In this document: piece after piece, positions 1 to 10,130 of the stretch | How the letters are laid out: every line of letters begins with the position of its first letter | How positions within the stretch are numbered: the stretch's first letter is position 1 | From: Nostoc sp. UHCC 0302 | GTDB lineage: Bacteria; Cyanobacteriota; Cyanobacteriia; Cyanobacteriales; Nostocaceae | Assembly (NCBI RefSeq): GCF_038096175.1 | Contig: NZ_CP151100.1 | Span: forward strand, 62,001 to 126,000 | Direction: 5' to 3' | Length of the DNA: 64,000 nucleotides | The notes under the pieces: model-generated | Databases searched by the model: none | Told to the model about the DNA's origin: nothing | What the model saw: only the letters and a program-made list of their open reading frames with translations | Position numbers and translations under genes: made by a program

Positions 1-42
1 TTCTGACTGATTTTTCAATTAATGTGTAATTTTCTCAGTTGA

Positions 43-1377
43 TTAAAGTTTGCTTGAGCTTGAGTTTATTTGATGAAAATTAACTTTTAATTTATACGGT
101 GTTAAAGTTGCACAAGCTACTGATATATACAAAATCCAAACAAAGCTATTTGAACTCAACAAGGTAGTTTCACTTATATTTGCGATCACTATATATGTGA
201 GATGTGCCACTGGCCAAAAGCTTTCTACTGTCTTACTTAAACGCACCCAGACTAATACTCTAATAAGACTTCTCCAAAACCCGATTAGATATATTAAGAC
301 TCCTAACAAACCTAAATCAAGCCAAAGGGCTAATAAACCGTTGTGAGGATGCGTTGGATTCCATCCTGTTGAGAACCATATGTAAGAAGATTCACCATCC
401 CAACCTTGCCAAAATCCACCATATCCATAGCCTAGCCAGGGACGTTTTTGAATCATATCCCAAACAAACTCCCAGACAGCTGTACGTCCTGTAAGTGTCG
501 GGTTTTTACCTATTGAAAGCAAGAGTGCATCTGCATTATCCATAAGCCATATAGATGAGCTTGTAGCTGCTATTGCTATACATATAAAAACAGGAATCAT
601 TAAAATAAAACGCAATCTTAAAATCTTAAATATTAACAATGCAATGAGAATTAGTACAAGATTTACTATAGATGCAGTTGATTTTGAAAGTAATAATAAG
701 ACTATCGATAAACCTAAAAAAAAACCTATACCTACAAGCAAATACTTTTTTTTATTATCTATAAGTAAAAATAAAAATACTATAGTACTAGTTACCATCC
801 TTGCACCCAAAGCATTTTTATGTATATATATGCCTCGCCAAGCTCCAGTATGCAAATCACTCATAATCCCATAGTGGGGCATTAATAAGCCAAATATTAT
901 GCTTAAAAATATAGCTAAACTAAACATATAAGCAAGTAGTTGTAACTGCTGTTTGATGCTGTAACGTGTAGCTAAGTAAATTCCAAATATGCTAGATCCA
1001 ACTAGAGCTACACCATCTTTCAGAGTTGTTGCCGGTGCAAAAGACCAAAATATAGAGATTACAGCTAAACTTGTCAATATCCAGATAAATATATCTTGAT
1101 TGAGTATATAAACAACCTTCCGCCAACGTATGAGCAGTAAGAAAAAAGTTACTAAATATATTAAGAAATAAAAGATGCGAATAATAGAGGTATCATAGGT
1201 TACTTCTACGTCAGCCTGATTTGCACCTCCAGAGATAATTAGAGTTAGCGGTCCTCCTGAATAAATTAGTAGGGATATAATTGTAAATCCCTGTTCTATA
1301 AAACCTAGAATTTTTCTCATATTTTTCTTTAAGATGGTGTTTATTATGTATTGAGCAAGGTAAGAATGCTTAGTCAA
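43..1377 (-). CDS. O-antigen ligase / Wzy-like polysaccharide polymerase
   Basis: A 444-residue integral membrane protein with about ten or more hydrophobic segments and a C-terminal part typical of the O-antigen ligase/Wzy family: a loop around residues 300-345 containing RPWLGYGYGGFW and THPHNGLLALWLDLGLLG. Family members polymerise or transfer lipid-linked sugar repeats at the periplasmic face of the plasma membrane. It is the last gene of a minus-strand exopolysaccharide cluster and ends near the window edge; 17 bases separate it from the glycosyltransferase upstream, so they are probably co-transcribed. The listed start is the longest one; the methionine at residue 20 (MRKILGF) just before the first membrane helix is an equally good start. 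Polymerase versus ligase cannot be told from sequence; with a flippase in the same cluster, polymerase is the better inference. Confidence 0.8.
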   Translation of the reverse strand: MTKHSYLAQYIINTILKKNMRKILGFIEQGFTIISLLIYSGGPLTLIISGGANQADVEVTYDTSIIRIFYFLIYLVTFFLLLIRWRKVVYILNQDIFIWILTSLAVISIFWSFAPATTLKDGVALVGSSIFGIYLATRYSIKQQLQLLAYMFSLAIFLSIIFGLLMPHYGIMSDLHTGAWRGIYIHKNALGARMVTSTIVFLFLLIDNKKKYLLVGIGFFLGLSIVLLLLSKSTASIVNLVLILIALLIFKILRLRFILMIPVFICIAIAATSSSIWLMDNADALLLSIGKNPTLTGRTAVWEFVWDMIQKRPWLGYGYGGFWQGWDGESSYIWFSTGWNPTHPHNGLLALWLDLGLLGVLIYLIGFWRSLIRVLVWVRLSKTVESFWPVAHLTYIVIANISETTLLSSNSFVWILYISVACATLTPYKLKVNFHQINSSSSKL

Positions 1378-1394
1378 AAGTTTATAAACACCTT

Positions 1395-2495
1395 CTAAAA
1401 GATATTTTTACTATTAATAGCTTTTCTATAAATTTCCACCGTTTGAGCAGCAATTTTTGACCAATTCAAATCTTCTTGACAGCGATTTAGAGCAGCTTTT
1501 CGGAGCCGATTTTGTAAGTCGCGATCGCTCAACAATCGAATGATACTATCAGCTAGTGCCCGAGGATCGCGAGGAGGAACCAACAGCCCGTCTCGTTCAT
1601 GTTGAACCATCTCGCTTAATCCCCCTACATCAGAGGCTATTACTAATGTTCCCATTGCATAAGCAATTGCGGCTACTCCACTCTGGGAGGATTCAATATA
1701 GGGCAAAATTGTTATGGTACTGCGTTGAAATAAAGCTGCTACAGCTTCATCAGGGATAAATTTATTCAAGATTTCGTAATGTTCGCGATCGCAGACATCA
1801 GGGAGATATTGCTGTAGGTTTTCTCCCTGTCCAGCAATAATCAGTTTGACTTGAGGAATATGTTCAGCGATTAAGGGCATTGCTTGCAGCAAATATTTTA
1901 AACCCTTGTAAGGCCATATCCGACCAAAAAATAGAAGTGTGTAAGGCTCACGAGCTAGTGTAGTATTACCTGCTAGGCACTTGTACGAGCTACCTAATTC
2001 TCCATGCGCTATAACATTAACTTTTTGTTGGGAAACCCGGAATTGCTTAGTTAGAATCTGTTTCAGCGGTTGAGCGTGGACAATTAGCTGTTGTGAGCGA
2101 TAAAAAGCGATACGCTTACTGTACTCTGTACCAGGGGTTGTAGCTCGATCTCCAGGGTGACGCAGTACATCATGTATAGTTGTAACTAAAGGTGGCATCT
2201 GATTAAGTAAAAGTGTCAAGTCATACCAGTAATTAAAAGTTTCCTGAACGTGTAACACATCCGGTCGTAACTCTCGAATAATTTTCATCATGCTCATCAT
2301 CGAGCATACATTACGCAAATCGCGGCTTGAAGGTTTATCAAATGGTCGAATACGAATTCGTGAATCAGCTATTTTTTGACAAATACTAGACAGTTTTGCT
2401 GGATGAATCAGTGTGACGTCAGCGTAATCTATCAAGCCATTTGCTAATTCTACGCTATACTCTGTAAAACCGAAATGTAGTAAAGCAACTAACAT
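1395..2495 (-). CDS. Glycosyltransferase family 4
   Basis: A 366-residue GT-B fold glycosyltransferase. The N-terminal half is a GT4-type acceptor domain (residues about 1-175, with the VLHVQETFNYWY stretch); the C-terminal GT1 domain (about 185-345) has LLFFGRIWPYKGLKYLL, LIIAGQGE and the nucleotide-sugar region ESSQSGVAAIAYAMG followed by ASDVGGLSEMV. Members use nucleotide-activated sugars and retain the anomeric configuration, acting at the cytoplasmic face of the membrane on a lipid-linked repeat unit. It lies between the Wzy-like gene and the PP-loop gene on the same strand. The donor sugar cannot be predicted. An ATG start at 2495 is followed immediately by a good beta-strand, supporting it. 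Confidence 0.85.
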   Translation of the reverse strand: MLVALLHFGFTEYSVELANGLIDYADVTLIHPAKLSSICQKIADSRIRIRPFDKPSSRDLRNVCSMMSMMKIIRELRPDVLHVQETFNYWYDLTLLLNQMPPLVTTIHDVLRHPGDRATTPGTEYSKRIAFYRSQQLIVHAQPLKQILTKQFRVSQQKVNVIAHGELGSSYKCLAGNTTLAREPYTLLFFGRIWPYKGLKYLLQAMPLIAEHIPQVKLIIAGQGENLQQYLPDVCDREHYEILNKFIPDEAVAALFQRSTITILPYIESSQSGVAAIAYAMGTLVIASDVGGLSEMVQHERDGLLVPPRDPRALADSIIRLLSDRDLQNRLRKAALNRCQEDLNWSKIAAQTVEIYRKAINSKNIF

Positions 2496-2672
2496 AAAAC
2501 TTCCTCCATTTATATAAAGTTACTATTAATTTTTTGGCAAACTGTACTTTATTTTAAAAAGCTAAAAGCCTTCTGTGTTTACTCAGAATCTAGAAAATAT
2601 TTTTATTTGATTGCACCCTAATAATCTATTCATAGGACTTACTATATTTTCTGTATTTCATCAAAACTTACC

Positions 2673-3848
2673 TTATTCTAAAAAAATTTTTTTTAATTGC
2701 TTTAGCCTAGTTTTCCAGCGAAATCTAGTACTAACGCGTTTTATACCCCGCACTAAATCATTGCGATTTTGAGACTCAAACAAAGGTATCAAGCTAAGAT
2801 AGTTTGCTTCATCATCTAAATCTTGAGGGTGTGCTTGCTTTAGTAGCAGTTCTTCAGAAATATAATGTAATGGAAAAACATTTGTCTTTTTTAGTGCACC
2901 CAAAGCTGCAAGTGCCGCCACTGTCACAGAACATTTACCACATTGACCACAATTTAAATAACCATGTGGCAAAGTTAACTGATCACAAACTCTAAGATTT
3001 TGCAAGCCGACGTCCCAATCCGCTAATAATTTAGTTTTATCTAGCCTTGATAAGGCTATATTGTCATGCTTAATCTGCAAATTGTAGCTACTGTAGTTTG
3101 GATCTAGTAAAGGATGTGTTCCCCAAGGGCTTACATAATTAATTGCAAAGCTAGAGGCGACATAGACTAAACCTAGCCTCTTATTAAAAGCATGGGCAAC
3201 TGCTGCCAGAGCAGCGGCACTAAAATAGTATTTCCAAAACTTAAAATTGCTAGATTCTAAATCTTTAACATGTGCATAAATGTTGGTATAAACTGGAATC
3301 AAGTTTATTCCAGCATCTTTAGCTATTGGTGACAGCGAAATAATTGCTTTTTCAAAACTATCTAGAGTAGTATTTGCTATTCCGTAAATTATTAAACCAT
3401 CTTTGATAGAAGCAGGATGCTCCAATCCAAATTTAAGACGGTTAGTGCGTAAAGTAGCTAGGGCATCAATGCCTCCAGAGAAGAACATACCTGCCCTATT
3501 AACTTTGGGTATAGTTGGTACATCCAGTTTAGTTTTTGCTTCAATTTGGACAAGCTGACGCTCTAATCCATACCAAGAGAGCATCCAACTCATTGCCGTA
3601 ACTAGCCCATCATGTAACTCCGGGCAAATCTCTGCATCAATGAAAACCCTTTTTTCACCATAGTAAAAGGCCACCATAATGCAAGCCAGTAAAAAACTAT
3701 TGGGATTGCAGGATAAATCTTGAGCAAATTCGGCAGTAGTTTCAATATAAATTTCTGCTACTGGGCGATCAATATCTTCCCAAACTACATTAGCTGAAAC
3801 TCTTGTAAAATCTCTATTATTTACTAGTTTTAACTGTTCGATTTTCAT
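2673..3848 (-). CDS. PP-loop (QueC-like, HUP superfamily) protein of unknown substrate
   Basis: A 391-residue soluble protein with a PP-loop type nucleotide-binding motif FFSGGIDALATL (SGGID at residues 124-128) and, near residues 301-307, a CxxCxxC cluster (CGQCGKC). This arrangement resembles the 7-cyano-7-deazaguanine synthase (QueC) and related ATP-pyrophosphatases, in which ATP activates a carboxylate or amide and the cysteines bind zinc. The N-terminal 115 residues are not QueC-like. Its position inside an exopolysaccharide cluster, between flippase and GT4, suggests a role in making or modifying a sugar, but this is inference; I do not know a named function. Intergenic spaces of 177 bases downstream and 105 upstream leave room for separate regulation. 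Confidence 0.6.
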   Translation of the reverse strand: MKIEQLKLVNNRDFTRVSANVVWEDIDRPVAEIYIETTAEFAQDLSCNPNSFLLACIMVAFYYGEKRVFIDAEICPELHDGLVTAMSWMLSWYGLERQLVQIEAKTKLDVPTIPKVNRAGMFFSGGIDALATLRTNRLKFGLEHPASIKDGLIIYGIANTTLDSFEKAIISLSPIAKDAGINLIPVYTNIYAHVKDLESSNFKFWKYYFSAAALAAVAHAFNKRLGLVYVASSFAINYVSPWGTHPLLDPNYSSYNLQIKHDNIALSRLDKTKLLADWDVGLQNLRVCDQLTLPHGYLNCGQCGKCSVTVAALAALGALKKTNVFPLHYISEELLLKQAHPQDLDDEANYLSLIPLFESQNRNDLVRGIKRVSTRFRWKTRLKQLKKIFLE

Positions 3849-3953
3849 AATTTGCCTTCTGTAGTAATTTCTCTAGTTCTAAATTTCTAAAAATTAAACT
3901 TCAACCTTGAAATGATGTTGTTTTTTGTTTTTTGTAAATATGTTTAAATATTA

Positions 3954-5429
3954 CTATTTATTCTTTCTAAAAAATACTAAATATTTAAAACTGTTTCCAT
4001 ATTTTTTTAGAAAACTTCTCCAAATGTTCTTATCTTTTACGAAGATATTAATAATAACTACGCTTACAAATAAGCAATAAGCAAGAGTTAAGACAACTAA
4101 TTTCACTAAAAAACTTATGTCCATTTTCTCTAAAATAATTAACACAAGCATTATCAAAGAGCTAACCAAAAGTGGACGACGGATAATACGCCATAAATTT
4201 AATGAAAACAAACGATTGTAAACAGTATACATAAATTGACTAAAAGCTGATAAGCTCATTAATAGCCACATTATGGCTGCACCTAATAATTTATATTGGG
4301 AAACTAAGAATGCTCCTAATAAGCATCCAAGTATAGTAGTACATATCACTTCACGTAAGTTAATTCTCTCCAAATCATTAGCAACAAGCAAATAACTAAG
4401 TGAGCGATTGAAAGGAGATAAAATTAGTGTTAATGCAGTTACTTTTAATGCTAGAGTTGCTTCTATAAATCTTAAATCATAAACAAATATTAGTAAATCT
4501 TGTCCCATAAATAATAAGCCAACCAAGAAAGGTAAAGCTATAATCATGAGCATTTCAATAAAAACTTCAGTTATCTGACGCTGTTTTTCCCGACCTGACT
4601 CTAGTGTTTTAGACATGGCAGGGAAAAAAGCTATAGCTACACTATTAGCAATAAGTAGAAAAGGTTGCATTAATTGTGTAATGCCACCAAAAAGACCAAT
4701 TAGAAATTCGTTACCTAATAGGGAAAGGATCAAAATCTCAATTCTGTTACTAAATGCCCCTATCCCTTCAATCAACAAGAATGTACGAGCAGCTTGAAGT
4801 ATATGTTCAATAAAATTTCGATTAATTTGCAGTTTAAGTTTAACTGTTCTAGTAAGCAAAAACCACTCAAACACAAAAATCAATGCTTCTGAAATAAACA
4901 TTACTCCGGCTAAATGTACTGTATTATAATTCAGTTGCATTGCTCTGATCATTACTAGTACTCGGAGAATATAAACTGGTATTGTTAAAATAGCAATTAT
5001 ATGCATTTTTTCTTGAGATGTAAAAACTGCCTCCGTAATATTGGAAAGGGAAAAAGGAATAATTGTTAAACCCATTATGTAGCAGATATTTGAAGTGTCA
5101 TCATTATAAGGAAGTAAAAACACTATAACAACTAGTACTATATAACCAATAATAGCAAAGATAAACTGCAATAAAGTCCCATTTACCAAGTAAACTGATG
5201 TGTCTAATTCCTTACGAGATAGTTCTCTTATAAAAAAGGTCTTTAGTCCTTGAGAGACAATACTCATAAAGATATAGTAGTAGCTAAATGCTAATAAGTA
5301 TTTTCCTAATTCTTCTGCTCCTAATATACGTGCGATCGCTGCTGATAGTATAAAACTGGCAATGCTTTGTACTAGCCTGCTTAAGAGCATTGATATAGAA
5401 TTTACTACTAATTTTTGTTTAGTTGACAT
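3954..5429 (-). CDS. Oligosaccharide flippase, Wzx / MOP family
   Basis: A 491-residue polytopic membrane protein with about 12-14 helices and the N-terminal signature of the polysaccharide biosynthesis (MATE-like MOP) family: SISMLLSRLVQSIASFILSA followed by AIARILGAEELGKYLLA. Such flippases move undecaprenyl-linked repeat units across the plasma membrane so that a Wzy-type enzyme can polymerise them; both partners are in this cluster. The family's usual length is 400-500 residues, so the gene is complete. It is AT-rich and lies 135 bases downstream of the GT2 gene. Confidence is high for the family, and the exact repeat unit is unknown. Confidence 0.85.
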   Translation of the reverse strand: MSTKQKLVVNSISMLLSRLVQSIASFILSAAIARILGAEELGKYLLAFSYYYIFMSIVSQGLKTFFIRELSRKELDTSVYLVNGTLLQFIFAIIGYIVLVVIVFLLPYNDDTSNICYIMGLTIIPFSLSNITEAVFTSQEKMHIIAILTIPVYILRVLVMIRAMQLNYNTVHLAGVMFISEALIFVFEWFLLTRTVKLKLQINRNFIEHILQAARTFLLIEGIGAFSNRIEILILSLLGNEFLIGLFGGITQLMQPFLLIANSVAIAFFPAMSKTLESGREKQRQITEVFIEMLMIIALPFLVGLLFMGQDLLIFVYDLRFIEATLALKVTALTLILSPFNRSLSYLLVANDLERINLREVICTTILGCLLGAFLVSQYKLLGAAIMWLLMSLSAFSQFMYTVYNRLFSLNLWRIIRRPLLVSSLIMLVLIILEKMDISFLVKLVVLTLAYCLFVSVVIINIFVKDKNIWRSFLKKYGNSFKYLVFFRKNK

Positions 5430-5563
5430 TGTTCATTATCCTCTTACAACTATATAAATCGACCTAAATAAGACATGAATAGTTTTAGATTAGCAATTTT
5501 GGCGTAGGAGATAATCTTTGTTTCCAATCTAAATAAAGTTACTATAAACGTAATTACCAAGGT

Positions 5564-6556
5564 TTATTTAATCCGATATAACATACTAAATGCATATTTA
5601 TCACCCAAGATATAATAGTTAAAACGACGACTTAAAATCGTTGATAGTTGTTTCATGAAATGTATAAAGAAATAAGGATTACGGATCATTTGTCTTAAAG
5701 AGATTAAAATTTTCTTCTGTTTTAAAGGTTCGATAACATTATAATAAGCTTTATACTTCTTAAGTACTGCCAAACTTTTATACAAACTGGCGACCAATTG
5801 AGGATTATTTTGTACGCTCTCTTGCTTTAGTAATTTTGTAATTACCTCAATAAACTCATTAATATGGCTCACTTTACTTTTAGTTACCAGTGAGCCTGGA
5901 CGAGAGCGATAGAAATAATAAGGTTTAGGTGAGAAGATGAAACGAGCACCCTTAACTAAGCACTGCATGAGTAAATATAAATCTTGAATAACCGGAAAAG
6001 TTTCATCGTACTCAATGCCATACTTGATGAGAAACTCTCTTTTAAATAGAGGTTTAGATAGACCGAGGTGTAAGCCTGTTTGTCCATATATACCTGTTTC
6101 AACAACATATATCGGATCTATTTGTTTGAGTGCAGTAATTTCCTCTCCGCTTTCGTTTAGCAAAGTACTCCAGGGCAATTCAGCATTGTTTTGAACCAGA
6201 TATAAATCCTCCGCAACTATATCTGCATCTTCTACTTCTGCAATCTGCAAAAGTTTTTCCAGTCGTTCTGGTGCATACCAATCGTCTGAGTCAAGAACAG
6301 CAATCCATTTGCCTTGCGCCTCTCTGAGAGCACGATTACGTGCACCACTCACACCTAGATTTTTTTCATTTACTAATACCTTTAGTCGCTTATCAGTAAA
6401 GCTTTTTGCTATCTTTGTGGTATCATCGCAAGAAGCATCATCTACGACGATAACTTCAATATTATTTAGAGTTTGTCCTAAAGCTGATTCTATTGCCTGA
6501 GCAATGTAAGCTTCAGTATTGTATGCCGGCACTATTACAGATACTTCGGGTTTCAT
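5564..6556 (-). CDS. Glycosyltransferase family 2
   Basis: A 330-residue GT-A glycosyltransferase. The N-terminus carries the classic family-2 opening VSVIVPAYNTEAYIAQAIES, then VIVVDDAS, NLGVSGARNRAL and the DXD-type metal/nucleotide motif DSDDW near residue 92. Inverting family-2 enzymes transfer a sugar from a nucleotide donor to the growing lipid-linked unit in the cytoplasm. The last ~90 residues are basic and hydrophobic and may anchor the enzyme to the membrane. It sits between the phosphodiesterase-like gene and the flippase in the minus-strand cluster. Donor and acceptor are not predictable. Confidence 0.88.
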   Translation of the reverse strand: MKPEVSVIVPAYNTEAYIAQAIESALGQTLNNIEVIVVDDASCDDTTKIAKSFTDKRLKVLVNEKNLGVSGARNRALREAQGKWIAVLDSDDWYAPERLEKLLQIAEVEDADIVAEDLYLVQNNAELPWSTLLNESGEEITALKQIDPIYVVETGIYGQTGLHLGLSKPLFKREFLIKYGIEYDETFPVIQDLYLLMQCLVKGARFIFSPKPYYFYRSRPGSLVTKSKVSHINEFIEVITKLLKQESVQNNPQLVASLYKSLAVLKKYKAYYNVIEPLKQKKILISLRQMIRNPYFFIHFMKQLSTILSRRFNYYILGDKYAFSMLYRIK

Positions 6557-6667
6557 AACTGTATCTCCAAGTGTAAAAAACGGTTAAAGATAGTAACTGA
6601 GACTTAGGAAGGATGAGGAAGATGGAAGAAAGTAGTTATCAAAAAGCTTCCTCATCTTCTTTATTTT

Positions 6668-8350
6668 CTATAAGCTATTTCTAAATGCAAGTTGGGATGA
6701 ATTCCTCAGCAAAGGTTTGCCTTCAAAGTAGTCAGGAATAGGTGCCCCCATTAATTGCAAAATTGTCGCAGGCAAATCTACAGCTTCACTCTCTGGCAAA
6801 TTCAAACCAGGAACAATATCTGGTCCCTTTACTATTACAAATCCTCGGTTCCAGTGAGATCCAGCGCGAAAGTAAGTTAGAGGGCCAATGCGTCCAAAGT
6901 CAGGACTATCAATGACATCAGTCATTCGCTCATGCCATACAACTATCACGTCAGACTCTGGCAGCTTAGGATCATTATCATGAGCAGATTGCCGTGTCCG
7001 CACTACTTGTTTAACCATGAGTTCTCCAGTTCTAGCGTCTTTGAGACGATATAGTACCTGGGTCAGTTCATCACACAGAGCCTGATACTCAGAAGCTTTA
7101 ACAAAGCCTTCTGCTTCTCTTCCTTGTAGGTTGATGCGAATATGTCCGTTAGTAAAAGAGGGTAGAGCAAAAGCCTTCATTTGAGGCCAGAGAGGTTGAT
7201 ACCATCGAGCAGGCATCCAACCCATAGGAACTGACTGTTCCATCAGTGGGTAAGGAGAAGCCAAACCATTTTGGCTTGAATGTAAAAACTGACTGGGAGT
7301 CCAAGGTTTTAAAAGGTGTTTAATCGGATTGGGTTCGTAGTTCTTGCTCCACACTTCTCCCGGCCAAGAATTCCTAATGGGATTTGTAACTATTGGTGGA
7401 GGAGTAAGCCCCAATTTGCCTGGGGCAATTGCTACTTTTGTAGGGAAATTAAACCGATACAGTATTTCAGGTAAAAACGCTGCACTCAGCATATCGCTGT
7501 AGCCGGGCCCCATACCGTGAAGTGAAAAACATAATACATAAGCATCTTCAGGAACTTCAGTTAATATCTTTCCTATGGCTTGATCAATATTTTCGTAGGC
7601 TTCGAGTAATGGGTCAGAAGCAGTGGCATTTTTACTTAGGTAGGGATATAAAGGATGATCTGACTGACTGTAGTTGTATATGTCATGACCAGCAGTGTGC
7701 GACTCACCAAAAACTGCTAAAAACAAATCCCAAGGTTGTTGTCTCAGTAAGTCGCAACAAATCGCTGCCCGATTAGCAGTACTCTGTTTAAGTGCTTGCT
7801 TCAACCATTTGATGTAAGCTTTATCCCACCAAATACCATTATCATTAAAGAGAATCGGATTTTTGCCATATTGATGAATAATTTGTGGTAAAAGTTCAGG
7901 AGGTTTAGAATAGCTAGGTGTGTAGGGATAATGCCCTCCCCAACCTAGAATTTGAACGCCATTTACTTGTTCAGAAAGCCTTGTTACAGGTAAATCAAAT
8001 ACTGCTACTTTGTAACTATCTCCTAGAGCATAAAAGGGAGGATATTCTTTATAGTCATAACCACTAAGAGCTAGATCACATGCAATATCATATTTTTCTG
8101 GATGATAGTTAAAGCTCTCCCAGTAACCGGTTGTATTAGGTTTACAACCTGTGGAAAATGTTGCCCATAATGGCTCAGTTACCGAAAATTCTGTTGGATT
8201 ACCGCAGTATTTGACTGTATTTTTGAGATTACTGTAAGTTCCTTGCTGTTGCAGTTTTCCAATATTTTTCAGATATCCTTGCGATATCCACTTTTTTATT
8301 AATACTGGATCTGCTGCATCTAACCCAATAGCAATTACAGGTTTTTTCAT
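6668..8350 (-). CDS. Alkaline phosphatase-fold phosphodiesterase / nucleotide pyrophosphatase family protein
   Basis: A 560-residue protein of the type I phosphodiesterase/nucleotide pyrophosphatase (alkaline phosphatase superfamily). It starts with AIGLDAADPVLIKKW (first metal-binding Asp), has PLWATFSTGCKPNTTGYW around residues 61-78 (position of the nucleophile) and later GESHTAGHDIY and SLHGMGPGYSD, which fit the second metal site. No signal peptide is seen, so it is predicted cytoplasmic. Homologues are common in cyanobacterial polysaccharide clusters, where a role in trimming or transferring a phospho-linked group onto the glycan is plausible but unproven. It lies 70 bases downstream of the priming transferase gene. 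Confidence 0.75.
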   Translation of the reverse strand: MKKPVIAIGLDAADPVLIKKWISQGYLKNIGKLQQQGTYSNLKNTVKYCGNPTEFSVTEPLWATFSTGCKPNTTGYWESFNYHPEKYDIACDLALSGYDYKEYPPFYALGDSYKVAVFDLPVTRLSEQVNGVQILGWGGHYPYTPSYSKPPELLPQIIHQYGKNPILFNDNGIWWDKAYIKWLKQALKQSTANRAAICCDLLRQQPWDLFLAVFGESHTAGHDIYNYSQSDHPLYPYLSKNATASDPLLEAYENIDQAIGKILTEVPEDAYVLCFSLHGMGPGYSDMLSAAFLPEILYRFNFPTKVAIAPGKLGLTPPPIVTNPIRNSWPGEVWSKNYEPNPIKHLLKPWTPSQFLHSSQNGLASPYPLMEQSVPMGWMPARWYQPLWPQMKAFALPSFTNGHIRINLQGREAEGFVKASEYQALCDELTQVLYRLKDARTGELMVKQVVRTRQSAHDNDPKLPESDVIVVWHERMTDVIDSPDFGRIGPLTYFRAGSHWNRGFVIVKGPDIVPGLNLPESEAVDLPATILQLMGAPIPDYFEGKPLLRNSSQLAFRNSL

Positions 8351-8420
8351 TTTTTTTCTGAATTGTAGTCAATTTTCAAGTAATTATTGATGACTAATGT
8401 TGTTCCATAGCATCCATTAG

Positions 8421-9881
8421 TTAGTACGCACCTTTTTTCTTAAGGATCACCATAACTGTTTTAAACAAAATATCCAAATCTAATTGAAGCGACCAATTTT
8501 CAATGTATCTAATATCCAAATCTATTACTTTTTCAAAGTCTATAATTTCAGAGCGTCCTGAAACTTGCCAAAGACCTGTAATACCGGGTAAAATTTCATG
8601 TCGGATGAAATGATGTTCAGAAAACTTATCTACATCTCTAGTTGGTAAAGGGCGAGGACCAACTAGGCTCATTTCTCCACGCAATACGTTAAAAAGCTGT
8701 GGTAATTCATCTAAGCTATAACGACGAAGGAATTTGCCTATACGGGTGATACGAGGGTCATCTTTAATTTTGAAGAGTATCCCATCTTTAGTTTCATTTA
8801 AAGCTTCCAATTCTTTTTGGAGCTTTTCTGCATCATATCTCATTGTACGGAATTTCCATACTTTAAATGGTCGTCCGTGCAAACCTATACGAGTTTGTTT
8901 GAAAAAGATGAGACCCGGAGAATCAAGCTTAATAGCTATAGCAATTGCTACATATACAGGGAACAATAACATCAAAAGCAGGGTAGTAGCGCAGATATCA
9001 AAAACCCTCTTGATTAAAAAATCTTTTCCTGGAATTATAGGACACGAAAAAGTTAGGCAATTTATTCCTCCTAACTTAGCAGACTTTAAGTCTCTGTTAG
9101 TTGGTTTTAATTCCATTGGTACAATATATATTGTTATACCATATGCATGAAATAGCCAACAGACAAACATTCTATTTTTTATGGCATCCCATGAGACAAA
9201 AACCTCTGTTACATTTAATTGCTTAAGCTTTTCTAAAGTTGCACGGCGAGAATTTTTGTCTAATGCTTTAGCGCCTGCTATTCCACCTATAGTATAACGG
9301 TTTTCCCTTCTAATCATACTAATAATTTCTTCGCTGCTTTCAGGATTACAAATTATAAAAGCAGGATTTAAATTAACCGATTTTTGCTTCTTCTTTAGAT
9401 ATTCAAGAGTAATGTTGAATACTACTCTGCCCGTGCAAATAAAAGTAATACTCATCCCTAAAGAAAATAATAGCTGTGGTTGATTTACCTCGATGATTGG
9501 TTTGTATAGACAAGAAATTAGTAGGATTAAGCCGTGAGCAAAAGTAATTGATTTGATGAGATTTAAATAATCATAGTGCTTTTGATCAGCTTGATAACTT
9601 CCCTGGATAAATAGTAATCCTATTTGAATAACGCTAGTTATTAACAAACGTATATAATTGTTTGGTGCATCCCAAGGTAAATGTACATAATCAGTATGAT
9701 ATTCAGCTAAAAGCCAAGCAAGGGATAGAAGAGTATAGTCTACTAAAACCAATGTTAGTAATTGCCATGCTTCTCTCCGCAGCATAAAAAATGCAGGCGC
9801 GCGTAAATCTAGATAAGCTTTGCTAGATTTGCTAATTTTATGATTAATTGCAATATTTTGATTGTTCATGATTAATGGCAC
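8421..9881 (-). CDS. Exopolysaccharide polyprenyl glycosylphosphotransferase (priming enzyme)
   Basis: A 486-residue WbaP/CpsE-type enzyme that starts repeat-unit synthesis by moving a sugar-1-phosphate onto undecaprenyl phosphate. Residues about 35-150 hold four membrane helices, the middle part is a CoA-binding-like domain (RRENRYTIGGIAGA), and residues about 285-486 are the bacterial sugar transferase domain: KRVFDICATTLLLM, FFKQTRIGLHGRPFKVWKFR, RRYSLDELPQLFNVLRG, SLVGPRPLP and LPGITGLWQVSGRS. All conserved blocks are present. It is the first gene of the minus-strand cluster, so the promoter should lie in 9882-10300. The ATG at 9881 gives MPLIMNN; the ATG four codons later (MNNQN) is an alternative start. 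Confidence 0.9.
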   Translation of the reverse strand: MPLIMNNQNIAINHKISKSSKAYLDLRAPAFFMLRREAWQLLTLVLVDYTLLSLAWLLAEYHTDYVHLPWDAPNNYIRLLITSVIQIGLLFIQGSYQADQKHYDYLNLIKSITFAHGLILLISCLYKPIIEVNQPQLLFSLGMSITFICTGRVVFNITLEYLKKKQKSVNLNPAFIICNPESSEEIISMIRRENRYTIGGIAGAKALDKNSRRATLEKLKQLNVTEVFVSWDAIKNRMFVCWLFHAYGITIYIVPMELKPTNRDLKSAKLGGINCLTFSCPIIPGKDFLIKRVFDICATTLLLMLLFPVYVAIAIAIKLDSPGLIFFKQTRIGLHGRPFKVWKFRTMRYDAEKLQKELEALNETKDGILFKIKDDPRITRIGKFLRRYSLDELPQLFNVLRGEMSLVGPRPLPTRDVDKFSEHHFIRHEILPGITGLWQVSGRSEIIDFEKVIDLDIRYIENWSLQLDLDILFKTVMVILKKKGAY

Positions 9882-10130
9882 TCTGTAGAGAGGATTCGAC
9901 TATGGTAGATTTCCTTTTTTTAGGAGAATGTATGGAAAGATGAAAACCGTAAGCTTGAAGTATAGCTCTTAAAAAATAAGAGCATTTACAAGTTTGATAA
10001 TCATTCTACTTTGTGGCTATACCCTTTTTAGGATAATCTAGGGAAAGGCTCAAAATCGGGAGCATCCCAGTCTTTTGCTAAGAGGGTAAGAATCAGGCAT
10101 AACCTTAATTTCAGAAGCTTTTATAAATAC

